A DNA stretch of 64,000 bases from contig CAVTWI010000002.1 of assembly GCA_963738345.1 (NCBI GenBank), positions 558,001 through 622,000 on the forward strand, given 5' to 3'. Positions 26,698 through 34,046 of the stretch are shown one piece after another. Numbering within the stretch: position 1 is the stretch's first letter; each line of letters opens with the position of its first letter. The notes under the pieces are model-generated. The model had not been told where the DNA came from, searched no databases, and saw nothing but the letters and a program-made list of their open reading frames with translations. The stretch comes from Bog-159 sp963738345. Its GTDB lineage: Bacteria; Acidobacteriota; Terriglobia; Bryobacterales; Bryobacteraceae. Both the position numbers and the translations under genes were made by a program.

Positions 26698-27936
26698 GTG
26701 AATCGACGAACGTTTTTCAGTTCACTGGCGGCGGCCTCGGTAGCCGGCGCCGTCAAGCCTAGCCGCGCTCTCGCAGCGGTTTCAAAGAACAAGATCAAGC
26801 GCGTGCGGGTGTACTCTCCGCCGGATCCCAACCCGCTCTTTAACCAAGCCGACCTGGTAGTGACGATCGAGACCGAGGGTGGCATTACCGGAATCGGAGA
26901 AGGCGGCTCCAAGGAAATGCTGGAGCAATGCGCGGGACGCCTGATCGGGGAAGACCCGCAATACATTGAGCGGCTGTGGCAGGATATGTCGCGATCGTTC
27001 TTTTATCCGCCGGGGCGCGAGAAGGAACATGCACTGGGCGCATTGGATTTGGCGCTGTGGGATATCCGGGGCAAGACGCTGGGTCTGCCGGTGCATGCGC
27101 TGTTGGGCGGCATGGTGCGGAACTATTGCGAGGCTTACAATACGGCGGGAATTATTCCGTCGATCCGGCCGGGCATGAGCATTAAGGAACGCGCGCAACT
27201 GACCATCGCGGCGGGGTACAGGGCTTATCGCATCGATGCTGCCAGCGCTCCGGCGAACACCACGTACAACACGCGGGAACGCCTGGGCCATCTCTACGAA
27301 GAGTGTGTACAAGCGCGCGAAGGCGTGGGTACGGATGGCGACTGGTGCATCGATTTCCACCAGCGCTTCGATCTTTCAGACGCGGTCCGCGGGTGCAACC
27401 TGATCGAAAGCCTGGCGCCTTTCTTCGTGGAGGATCCAGTGCGCACAGAGGCGTTCCTGGAAGACATTCCGATTTTGCGCCGAATGGCCAAGGTGCCGAT
27501 CGCGGCGGGCGAGGAGTGGGGCAACCGGTGGGACTTCAATAAACTGGTGGAGAACCACGATATCGACTATGTGCGCGCGACGCTTCCGAACGTAGGCGGC
27601 ATTACGGAGATGATGAAAATCGCCGCGATTTGCGAAACACACTTTGTCGGCATCGTGCCGCACTTTACGGGGCCGATCGCGACGGCCGCGCTGGTGAATT
27701 GCCTGGGCACATTCTCGGGCCCGGTGCTGATGGAGTCGATCTACGAAGGGCGGACCCTACCGTATCTGCCGCTTTGCCTGGATTTCCGGAACGGCAAGTT
27801 TTATCCGAATGACCGGCCGGGCCTGGGCGTGGAAGTGGATTATAAACCGTTGCGCCAGATCGCGGAGATTACGGAGCGGGTTACGCATCGCGCGCAGACT
27901 TATTTCCGTCCGGACGGTTCGATTACCAACTGGTGA
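26698..27936 (+). CDS. Mandelate racemase/muconate lactonizing enzyme family protein, Tat-exported
   Basis: 412 residues from GTG 26698. NRRTFFSSLAAASVAGA is a Tat signal, so it probably acts in the periplasm. The barrel has metal ligands in IDFHQRF, FFVEDPV and AAGEEWGNRW, and a His in IVPHFTGP. The usual KxK general-base motif is absent: the equivalent strand reads AYRIDAA. The DxH at the third strand instead resembles the acid-sugar dehydratase (ManD/RspA) group. An exported sugar-acid dehydratase is the best guess; the substrate is unknown. It is convergent with the arsR gene. Confidence 0.85.
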   Translation: MNRRTFFSSLAAASVAGAVKPSRALAAVSKNKIKRVRVYSPPDPNPLFNQADLVVTIETEGGITGIGEGGSKEMLEQCAGRLIGEDPQYIERLWQDMSRSFFYPPGREKEHALGALDLALWDIRGKTLGLPVHALLGGMVRNYCEAYNTAGIIPSIRPGMSIKERAQLTIAAGYRAYRIDAASAPANTTYNTRERLGHLYEECVQAREGVGTDGDWCIDFHQRFDLSDAVRGCNLIESLAPFFVEDPVRTEAFLEDIPILRRMAKVPIAAGEEWGNRWDFNKLVENHDIDYVRATLPNVGGITEMMKIAAICETHFVGIVPHFTGPIATAALVNCLGTFSGPVLMESIYEGRTLPYLPLCLDFRNGKFYPNDRPGLGVEVDYKPLRQIAEITERVTHRAQTYFRPDGSITNW

Positions 27937-27946
27937 GCCGGTGCGG

Positions 27947-28267
27947 TTACTGCTCGACAAATTCGCGCAGCCTGCCCAGCGCGTCGTCCCACTGTTTAGA
28001 AATCGCGTCGAGGTAGTGGCGCGCTTCTTCGATGCGGCGATGGTCTAACTCCCAGAGGCTCTCGCGGCCGTGGCGTGCGCCGCGGACCAGTCCGGCGGTA
28101 CGCATCACGTGAAGGTGCTTGGTGACGGCCTGTCGCGTGATTCCGGCGCCGGAGGTCAGGGTAGTGATGGACATGGGTCCACCGGCGGATAGGCGGGCTA
28201 CCAGGCGCAGGCGGTTACGGTCGCCGAGGGCGGCGAAGACGGGCGCGGAGCCTCGCGGTTTAGGCAT
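27947..28267 (-). CDS. ArsR family transcriptional regulator
   Basis: 106 residues. The winged helix reads PVFAALGDRNRLRLVARL, then GITRQAVTKHLHVMRTAGLV with the recognition helix, then HGRESLWELD. There are no metal-binding cysteines, matching the ArsR subtype that pairs with AHSA1/SRPBCC proteins. Its start overlaps the end of that upstream gene by 8 bases. It probably represses its own operon through the palindromes at 28765-28826. Confidence 0.92.
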   Translation of the reverse strand: MPKPRGSAPVFAALGDRNRLRLVARLSAGGPMSITTLTSGAGITRQAVTKHLHVMRTAGLVRGARHGRESLWELDHRRIEEARHYLDAISKQWDDALGRLREFVEQ

Positions 28268-28766
28268 GGCTCTCGAGCAACTGTGCGGCGTCCAGGTGTT
28301 GGCCGAGCAATCGCACGCACATGGTCCAGCCTTGCTCGTTCGCGGTAAACGCTTTGGCGCGGCGGGCCAGCGGAATGCTATCGAAACCGGATTCGGTAAT
28401 GGTTAGCAGGACGCCATCGGGGATTTGTTCCAGGGAAAAGACGATCAGGGTGGTGGGCTCGCCGGAGTAATCGACGGTGCGGTCGATAGCGTAGGGGTGC
28501 CAGCGGAATGAAAACAGGCGTTCGGGTTCCATTTGTTCGATAGTGATTTCGAACGGCAGGCCTTCGTACTGTTTCTGCTTTTGGGCCACGTCGGCATTGA
28601 CGCCAGTAGGGGCGATTACACCTCTGACGAGCGCGCCCGGGGTGAAGGGCCGGTCGAACTTCACGCCGAACCAATAGCCAAAGTCGGCGTAGTCGGACAG
28701 TGCGCGCCATACGCGCTGCAAGGGCGCTTTCAGAAGAATCTGTTTTTCGATGCGGTCGGTATTCAT
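28260..28766 (-). CDS. AHSA1/SRPBCC domain protein
   Basis: 168 residues from ATG 28766, with AGGAGG five bases upstream. The START-like fold is shown by IEKQILLKAPLQRVWRALSD, FGYWFGVKFDRPF, RLFSFRWHP, LIVFSLEQIPDGVLLTITESG and a final amphipathic helix. The family has a hydrophobic ligand cavity; ligands are unknown. It is the first gene of an operon with arsR, the reverse of the more usual arsR-first order. Its ribosome site lies inside a perfect palindrome. Confidence 0.92.
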   Translation of the reverse strand: MNTDRIEKQILLKAPLQRVWRALSDYADFGYWFGVKFDRPFTPGALVRGVIAPTGVNADVAQKQKQYEGLPFEITIEQMEPERLFSFRWHPYAIDRTVDYSGEPTTLIVFSLEQIPDGVLLTITESGFDSIPLARRAKAFTANEQGWTMCVRLLGQHLDAAQLLESHA

Positions 28767-28784
28767 GCAACCTCCTGGTTGCAT
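28765..28784. promoter_or_regulatory. Palindromic site 1 covering the ribosome site of the AHSA1-ArsR operon
   Basis: Perfect 8-base arms, ATGCAACC then TCCT then GGTTGCAT. On the minus strand the loop and right arm contain AGGAGG and the palindrome ends in the ATG start codon. It could be an ArsR operator, and as RNA it could fold to hide the ribosome site. Confidence 0.65.
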
Positions 28785-28806
28785 ATTAGCGCAAGCCTCA
28801 AGTGAA

Positions 28807-28826
28807 ATGCAACCATCCGGTTGCGA
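28807..28826. promoter_or_regulatory. Palindromic site 2 upstream of the AHSA1-ArsR operon
   Basis: A second copy of GCAACC-N4-GGTTGC (28809-28824), centre 42 bases (about four helical turns) from site 1. The repeat of the same arms in the same spacing suggests a pair of operators for one DNA-binding dimer on the same helix face. Confidence 0.6.
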
Positions 28827-28845
28827 ATTGCGGAGAGGCGCGCCG

Positions 28846-29886
28846 TTAGCGCAGACCGGCCATGGCGGCCTTAGCGAACTCGCCGGAGGGAGTGAGTTTG
28901 TAGTCCCAGTTGGAGATGAGGGTAGGGCCCCATTCGGGATCGAAGCACCAAACCATCCAACTGATGCCTTTGCCTTCGAGGTACTTAATGATGGCCGGGC
29001 CGTAGGCATTGGGGGCGCCGGCGTCGTTGAAGCCGCCGAATTCAGTGGCGATCACGGGATATTTGGCCGCGGCAAAGCCGAAGTCTTCCTCCCACTTAGG
29101 TTCCCACGGCCGCGGGCGCTTGTTGGAATAGGGATGGGCGACATAGCCGATGCCCTCGGCGTTGATGGGCGCGAGATTCAAAGGGGTGAGGTCATAGGCC
29201 CAATCGAAACCGGCTACCAGCGGGATGGCGCGGGCATTGTTGGCGCGGATGATGGCGATCAGGTCTTCCTGGATGCGCTTCCATTCGGTCCAGTTCACGG
29301 GGCCCAGTTGATCGCGGAAAGTGGTGGGCTCGTTGAAGAGTTCGAAGAAGGCGACGGTGTGGTGGCCGGCGAAATGGCGGGCGGCGGTGCGCCAGAAGTT
29401 GTAGGTTTCCTGCTGGGATGTCTCGTACATGGGGTCCTGGAAGACGCCGGTGGTGAGGTTGCCGATGGAATGCCAGTCGAGGTCGATGTAGAGGCCGAGG
29501 TCGGTACACCACTCGACGGCCTGGTCGAGGAGTTTCAGATATTCGGCGGGAGTGCGTTTGCGCCAAGCGACGGGGTGGACGGGGATACGGACGATCATGA
29601 CGCCGAATTCCTTAACTTTGACGAAGTGGTTCCGGTTCCAGTGGCCTTGCCCTTCGAGTTTGTCGGGGTCGGATATGGACAGGCCGCGGAAGAGGATGGT
29701 GTGACCTTGAGGATCGAAGAATTTGTTGCCCTGGACTGATATTAAAGGCATTTTCTGGGCGTTAGTGGTGTAGGGCCGCGCGCCGGCGGGGCGGTCGTTC
29801 CACCATTGATGGGCGCGTTTTTCAGGCGTAGTTTGGCCGGCCAGGAGGGCAACGCTCAGCACGGCGGGGAGGAGGATCATTCGCAT
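28846..29886 (-). CDS. Glycoside hydrolase family 5 (cellulase-like), secreted
   Basis: 346 residues with a signal peptide (MRMILLPAVLSVALLAGQT). The GH5 barrel shows ILFRGLSISDPDK, VMIVRIPVHP, YIDLDWHS, the acid/base Glu in FFELFNEPT, AHPYSNKRP and the nucleophile Glu in VIATEFGG, with a Trp near the end (ISWMVWCFDPEW). Family members cut beta-1,4-glucans, mannans and related polymers. The substrate cannot be read from the sequence. It is a single gene between the AHSA1 operon and the Flp pilin. Confidence 0.9.
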   Translation of the reverse strand: MRMILLPAVLSVALLAGQTTPEKRAHQWWNDRPAGARPYTTNAQKMPLISVQGNKFFDPQGHTILFRGLSISDPDKLEGQGHWNRNHFVKVKEFGVMIVRIPVHPVAWRKRTPAEYLKLLDQAVEWCTDLGLYIDLDWHSIGNLTTGVFQDPMYETSQQETYNFWRTAARHFAGHHTVAFFELFNEPTTFRDQLGPVNWTEWKRIQEDLIAIIRANNARAIPLVAGFDWAYDLTPLNLAPINAEGIGYVAHPYSNKRPRPWEPKWEEDFGFAAAKYPVIATEFGGFNDAGAPNAYGPAIIKYLEGKGISWMVWCFDPEWGPTLISNWDYKLTPSGEFAKAAMAGLR

Positions 29887-30067
29887 GGATATATGACCTG
29901 GTACTGCATACTGTAGCGCCTCACAGCGCGTGGGAAGCGGTGAGGGGGTACGCGTGCCGTAGGGAACAAGCTTGAGTACTTTAGTTATTACCTATAGAAC
30001 CAATAGTAGTTATTAAACCAACGTATGCTTGCCCATCCGGTCGGCAGTCAATAAACTGATAACTGTT

Positions 30068-30268
30068 ATGAAAGAACTCTTGAAGAAGTCGCTTGCGGGA
30101 TTAAGTAAGGAACAAGACGGCCAGGACCTTATCGAATACACGCTTTTGATGGCATTTGTGGCTTTGTCGTCCGCGGCACTATTCACGGCGGCGGGAACCA
30201 ATGTCAGCAAGATCTGGAGCACCAGCAACAGTACGTTAACCAAGGCGGCCACCACGGCAGCCAGCTAG
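30068..30268 (+). CDS. Flp/Fap-type pilin subunit
   Basis: 66 residues from ATG 30068. The prepilin peptidase site is EQDGQDLIEYTLLMAF: cleavage after Gly would expose QDLIEY, with Glu at +5 as usual, followed by a single hydrophobic helix and a Ser/Thr-rich tail. It is a class IVb pilin normally assembled by Tad/Cpa machinery, none of which is in the window. The upstream 180 bases are AT-richer than the surroundings, consistent with a strong promoter, but no clear boxes were fixed. Confidence 0.88.
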   Translation: MKELLKKSLAGLSKEQDGQDLIEYTLLMAFVALSSAALFTAAGTNVSKIWSTSNSTLTKAATTAAS

Positions 30269-30359
30269 ACCGACTGGTACGACTCCCGACGGCCTCGCTG
30301 GCGCCGATATCTTCCGCGTCCTCCACTCAGGTTCTGCCAGCGTTAGTTTCCAGCACACT

Positions 30360-31322
30360 TTACGAAGATTGGGCCTTGCCACAGTCCGGGCAGAACTTCG
30401 CCGATCTTGGGATGGCGTGTCCGCATTCCACGCAGAACTTGGTGTCTGGCGACGGTGTTGCCGGAGCGGGTTTCATAGCCGCAGCCATGGTTTGCGCCAT
30501 AGTGATGCCAGCGCCCAGTCCTACGCCCACGCCCGCCGCGCCGCCTTCGTTGGCTGCCGCAATTGGGATAGCTTGCGCCGCTTCAAACTGCGCGTAACGT
30601 CCCACATCCCCCACCATATTCATACCGATCCGTTGATCCAGAATCTTCTGTAATTCTTCGGGCAGGGAAAGATTTTCGACGATCAACTGATTCAGTTCCA
30701 GTCCCAGAGCTTTGAATGCGGGGCCAACCTGCTCGACGATTTTCTGAGAGAGGGCGGCCTGGTTGGCGGCCATGTCGAGGAAGGGGACTTGGCTATTAGC
30801 GAAAATATCGGTCATGCGCGCGACGATAGTTTCGCGCAGTTGTCCTTCGAGATCGGCCACACGATAGATGTCGCGGGTGCCGCTAACGTTGGTATAGAAG
30901 GTTCGCGGATCAGCCACGCGATAGGAATAGATGCCGTAGCCGCGCAGGCGGACGGCGCCGTACTCTTTATCGCGAATGGTGATCGGGGTGGCGGTGCCCC
31001 AGCGTTGATCGATTTGCAGGCGGGTGGAGAAAAAGTAAACGTCCGACTTAAAGGGCGATTCGAAACCCTTGTCCCAATTCATGAGGTCGGTAAGCAGGGG
31101 AAGGTTGCGGGTGGTGAGGGTATAGAGGCCGGGACGAAAGACATCGGCGATACGCCCCTCGTTGACGAAGGCTGCCATTTGGGACTCGCGCACGGTGAGT
31201 TGGCCACCGTTTTGAATCTCCATATCCTGCATCGGGTAGCGGCAGGCGAGCACGCCATCTTCGTCCTCAGTCCACTGAATGACGTCGATAAACTGTTTGC
31301 CGAGAAAGCTACGCAGACTCAT
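30360..31322 (-). CDS. SPFH/band-7 domain protein with C-terminal zinc ribbon (YdjI-like)
   Basis: 320 residues. The N-terminus (FIDVIQWTEDEDGVLACRYP) and the SPFH block (VFRPGLYTLTTRNLPLLTDL, LRGYGIYSYRVADPRTFY) match the YdjI 'virion core' SPFH type. A helical region follows, then a Gly/Ala-rich linker, and a zinc ribbon FCVECGHAIPRSAKFCPDCG. SPFH proteins form membrane-associated scaffolds, often with PspA-type stress proteins. It is divergent by 41 bases from speD, so it is likely co-regulated with the polyamine-type cluster; the two DUF4178 proteins also carry ribbons. Confidence 0.9.
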   Translation of the reverse strand: MSLRSFLGKQFIDVIQWTEDEDGVLACRYPMQDMEIQNGGQLTVRESQMAAFVNEGRIADVFRPGLYTLTTRNLPLLTDLMNWDKGFESPFKSDVYFFSTRLQIDQRWGTATPITIRDKEYGAVRLRGYGIYSYRVADPRTFYTNVSGTRDIYRVADLEGQLRETIVARMTDIFANSQVPFLDMAANQAALSQKIVEQVGPAFKALGLELNQLIVENLSLPEELQKILDQRIGMNMVGDVGRYAQFEAAQAIPIAAANEGGAAGVGVGLGAGITMAQTMAAAMKPAPATPSPDTKFCVECGHAIPRSAKFCPDCGKAQSS

Positions 31323-31330
31323 TTGTACCT

Positions 31331-31340
31331 CAGTATACTG
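31331..31340. promoter_or_regulatory. Palindrome in the divergent SPFH/speD intergenic region
   Basis: CAGTATACTG is a perfect 10-base palindrome in the middle of the 41-base gap, flanked by two TTGTAC repeats (31323-31328 and 31343-31348). It is a candidate shared operator for both directions; nothing shows the regulator. Confidence 0.4.
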
Positions 31341-31363
31341 AATTGTACCCGCACGCGCCGCCT

Positions 31364-31726
31364 ATGTCTGGTGTGGAATGGATTGTTGAAGCGCACGGCT
31401 GCCCGCCCGAAGGACTGCGGGATTTAAGCTTGTTGCGCGCGCTGTTCATGGCTTTGGTGGAGGAGCTTGACCTGCATATTGTGGGCGAGATCCTGTGGCA
31501 CCAGTTTCCCAACACGGGCGGGATCACAGGGCTGGCGCTGCTTTCGGAATCGCACCTGACCTGCCATACTTTCCCGGAGTACGGCTCGCTGTGTTTGAAC
31601 CTTTTTAGCTGCCGGCCGCGGCCACGCTGGGATTTCGAAGAGCGATTGCAGCAATACCTGGGTGCAAGTTGCGTGATGGTGCGGGAGGTGGCGCGCGATT
31701 TCGCAGCCACCAGGAGCGCGGTATGA
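31364..31726 (+). CDS. speD: S-adenosylmethionine decarboxylase proenzyme (SpeD-like)
   Basis: 120 residues from ATG 31364; a TTG at 31343 would add seven. The self-cleavage site is LLSESHLTCHTFPEYG, where the Glu-Ser bond breaks to form the pyruvoyl group, and LFSCRPRPRWD follows. It is the short prokaryotic AdoMetDC class that supplies decarboxylated SAM as aminopropyl donor. No ornithine or arginine decarboxylase is near. It heads a run of genes overlapping by ATGA and including a SpeE-like transferase, so the donor is probably used by that local enzyme. Confidence 0.9.
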   Translation: MSGVEWIVEAHGCPPEGLRDLSLLRALFMALVEELDLHIVGEILWHQFPNTGGITGLALLSESHLTCHTFPEYGSLCLNLFSCRPRPRWDFEERLQQYLGASCVMVREVARDFAATRSAV

Positions 31727-32358
31727 GCGGCCCCGCAGCGCAGTGCCCAAGTTGCGGCGCGCCCATTGTTTTCCAGTGGTCGAGCAGTGTGCAGACCACT
31801 TGCCCCCACTGCAAATCGATCCTGATTCGGACCGATGTAAATTTGGAAAAAGTGGGGGTGGTGTCCGACTTGCCTCCAGACGGTTCACCGATTCAACTGG
31901 GCACGTCGGGAGTTTACGGGAACCGCGCGTTCACGGTGGCGGGGCGCATTATTTACGACTACGACGAGGGGTCGTGGAACGAGTGGCACGTGGTGTTGGA
32001 CCAAGGAAGGAGCGCGTGGCTATCTGACGCGCAGAGCCAGTACGCAGTGACTATGGCTTTCCAGGCCGGTGAACTACCCGCGCTGGACGCGGTCCATGTG
32101 GGCGCGCGGTTTCAGTGGAACGGGACGGCATTCGAAGTGACGGCAATTACCGAGGCGCGCTATCGCGGGGTGGAAGGCGAACTGCCGTTTCAGTATTGGG
32201 ATAAGAAAGGCGCGACGTTCGTGGACCTGCGGTCTTCCGAGGGCGATTTCGCCACGCTGGATTATAGCGATACGCAGCCGGTGCTGTATGTGGGAAAGAT
32301 GGTGGAGTTCGAGGATTTGAAGCTAAAGAATCTGCGGACGTTCGAGGGGTGGTCATGA
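31723..32358 (+). CDS. DUF4178 protein with N-terminal zinc ribbon (first copy)
   Basis: 211 residues from ATG 31723 (ATGA overlap with speD). The ribbon is CPSCGAPIVFQW with TCPHCKS. The DUF4178 domain follows: LGTSGVYGNRAFTVAGRIIYDY, WNEWHVVLDQGRSAWLSDAQ, then a second half with the same beta pattern and YVGKMVEFEDLKLKN. There is no membrane segment. DUF4178 is of unknown function and recurs in clusters with DUF350 and polyamine-type enzymes. Confidence 0.87.
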   Translation: MSGPAAQCPSCGAPIVFQWSSSVQTTCPHCKSILIRTDVNLEKVGVVSDLPPDGSPIQLGTSGVYGNRAFTVAGRIIYDYDEGSWNEWHVVLDQGRSAWLSDAQSQYAVTMAFQAGELPALDAVHVGARFQWNGTAFEVTAITEARYRGVEGELPFQYWDKKGATFVDLRSSEGDFATLDYSDTQPVLYVGKMVEFEDLKLKNLRTFEGWS

Positions 32359-33644
32359 GTCCGGAAGCGCCGCCGCCGCAGGTACAGACGCTGACGTGTC
32401 CCCAGTGCGGCGCGCCGTTGACAGTGCGGTCCATGGGGCGCGCGGTGACCATCGTCTGCAGCCACTGCAATTCGATACTGGATGCCAAGGATCCGCAGCT
32501 TAAAATACTGCAGCGGTTTGACGATGCTATCGGCAGCGCCACGCCTGCCATCCCACTGGGCAGCCGCGGTAAGTGGCGCGGGGCGGTTTACGAAGTAATC
32601 GGCTTCCAGGTGCGCACCATGGAATCGGACGATATCGCCTACAGTTGGCGCGAGTATTTGCTGTTCAGCCCGTACAAAGGATTTCGTTATCTTACCGAGT
32701 ATAACGGCCATTGGAACGATTGCAGTGTCACTACGGCGCTGCCCGAGGCGGATGGCACGGCTGTCCGGTATCTGGGCAAGAGTTACAAACATTTTCAAAC
32801 ATGCGTGGCGCACACGACGTTCGTGCTGGGCGAATTTCCGTGGATTGTGAAGGTGGAAGACAGCGTGAGGGTGAGTGACTATGTGGCTCCGCCCTATGTG
32901 TTGTCATCGGAGACTACCGGCAACAAGACTACCTGGACGCTTGGCGAGTACATCAACGCGGCTGACCTCTGGAAGGCTCTGGCTGTGCCGGGGGCGCCGC
33001 CGGCGACGGTGGGCGTCTATGAGAATCAGCCATCGGCCCTGAAGGCGAAGGCCAGCCAGACGTGGTTCGCGTTCGCGGGGCTGGCCACGGCGATATTCGT
33101 AATCTTCACCTTGAGCCAGCTTTTTTCACGGCGCGAGCAGGTATTTCGCGAGTTCTACCGCTTTTCGCCATCGAGCACGGAAGCGTCGTTTGTCACGCCG
33201 GTATTCGAACTTAAGGGCCGCACGTCGGACGTGGAGGTGCAGACGGATGCGGACGTATCCAATCAGTGGATCTATTTGAACTATGCGCTGATTAACGACG
33301 ATACGGGACAGGCTTACGACTTCGGGCGCGAAGTGACTTATTACACGGGCGTCGATTCGGATGGAGGCTGGACGGAAGGAAACCGGAGCGACCGGGTGAC
33401 GCTGCCATCGATTCCGCCCGGACATTACTACTTGCGGGTGGAACCTGAGTCAGACGCCAGTTTCGGACTGATCGGGTATGAAGTGACGGTAACGCGCGAC
33501 GTGCCGGTGCTGGGAGTCTATTTCCTGGCGCTGGCGGCGCTGCTGTTGCCGGCGCTACTGATTTCGTGGCGCACTTACAATTTCGAACAAATGCGCTGGG
33601 CGGAGAGCGACCATCCCATGAAATCGATTGGCGGTGACGCATAA
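32355..33644 (+). CDS. DUF4178 membrane protein with N-terminal zinc ribbon (second copy)
   Basis: 429 residues from ATG 32355 (ATGA overlap). The ribbon is CPQCGAPLTVRS with CSHCNS. Next is the DUF4178 block (LGSRGKWRGAVYEVIGFQV, WREYLLFSPYKGFRYLTEYN, GHWNDC). One helix at about residues 240-260 (TWFAFAGLATAIFVIFTLSQ) leads to an extracytoplasmic beta domain (FELKGRTSDVEVQTDADVSN, LPSIPPGHYYLRVEPESD) and a final helix (FLALAALLLPALLISW). It is membrane-anchored at both ends of that domain. The function is unknown. Confidence 0.87.
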   Translation: MSPEAPPPQVQTLTCPQCGAPLTVRSMGRAVTIVCSHCNSILDAKDPQLKILQRFDDAIGSATPAIPLGSRGKWRGAVYEVIGFQVRTMESDDIAYSWREYLLFSPYKGFRYLTEYNGHWNDCSVTTALPEADGTAVRYLGKSYKHFQTCVAHTTFVLGEFPWIVKVEDSVRVSDYVAPPYVLSSETTGNKTTWTLGEYINAADLWKALAVPGAPPATVGVYENQPSALKAKASQTWFAFAGLATAIFVIFTLSQLFSRREQVFREFYRFSPSSTEASFVTPVFELKGRTSDVEVQTDADVSNQWIYLNYALINDDTGQAYDFGREVTYYTGVDSDGGWTEGNRSDRVTLPSIPPGHYYLRVEPESDASFGLIGYEVTVTRDVPVLGVYFLALAALLLPALLISWRTYNFEQMRWAESDHPMKSIGGDA

Positions 33645-33829
33645 TGTGGAACCGAATTTATCTGATATACGGCATTGCCGTGGTGTTGCTGGCGGGGGCC
33701 GGCGCATGGCGCGGGTGGAGTTTCACGTCGGTGAACGAAGTGAAGAACGTGCCGCGATCGATCCGCGACAATCCGGGCTCGTACCGCGCCATCTACGGCG
33801 GCTATCACCATTACACAGGAGGAAAATGA
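33644..33829 (+). CDS. Small single-helix membrane protein of the polyamine-type cluster
   Basis: 61 residues; its ATG overlaps the preceding stop (TAATG). One N-terminal helix (IYLIYGIAVVLLAGAGAW) is followed by a short basic and Tyr-rich tail (SIRDNPGSYRAIYGGYHHY). I do not recognise a family. Tight packing between DUF4178 and DUF350 genes supports it as real. Confidence 0.75.
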   Translation: MWNRIYLIYGIAVVLLAGAGAWRGWSFTSVNEVKNVPRSIRDNPGSYRAIYGGYHHYTGGK

Positions 33830-33830
33830 A

Positions 33831-34043
33831 ATGCCTATCGTGACTTTTCCGAACATCGTGAACGCGTTGGTGTTTGCCGGCCTCGGCATACTGATCTTCG
33901 TGGCGGCGTTCTATATTTTGGATAAACTGACACCCTATCATCTGTGGAACGAAATCGTTCACCAGCACAATATGGCGCTGGCGATTCTAATCGGCTCGCT
34001 GTCGCTGGGGCTGTGTTTGATTATCGCGGCGGCCATACATTAG
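33831..34043 (+). CDS. DUF350 membrane protein
   Basis: 70 residues, two hydrophobic helices: VNALVFAGLGILIFVAAFY and LAILIGSLSLGLCLIIAAAI, joined by LDKLTPYHLWNEIVHQHNMA. This matches a single DUF350 unit (YjfL-type proteins carry two). The family occurs beside glutathionylspermidine- or spermidine-synthase-like genes and PspA-type stress operons; its activity is unknown. Confidence 0.87.
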   Translation: MPIVTFPNIVNALVFAGLGILIFVAAFYILDKLTPYHLWNEIVHQHNMALAILIGSLSLGLCLIIAAAIH

Positions 34044-34046
34044 GTT

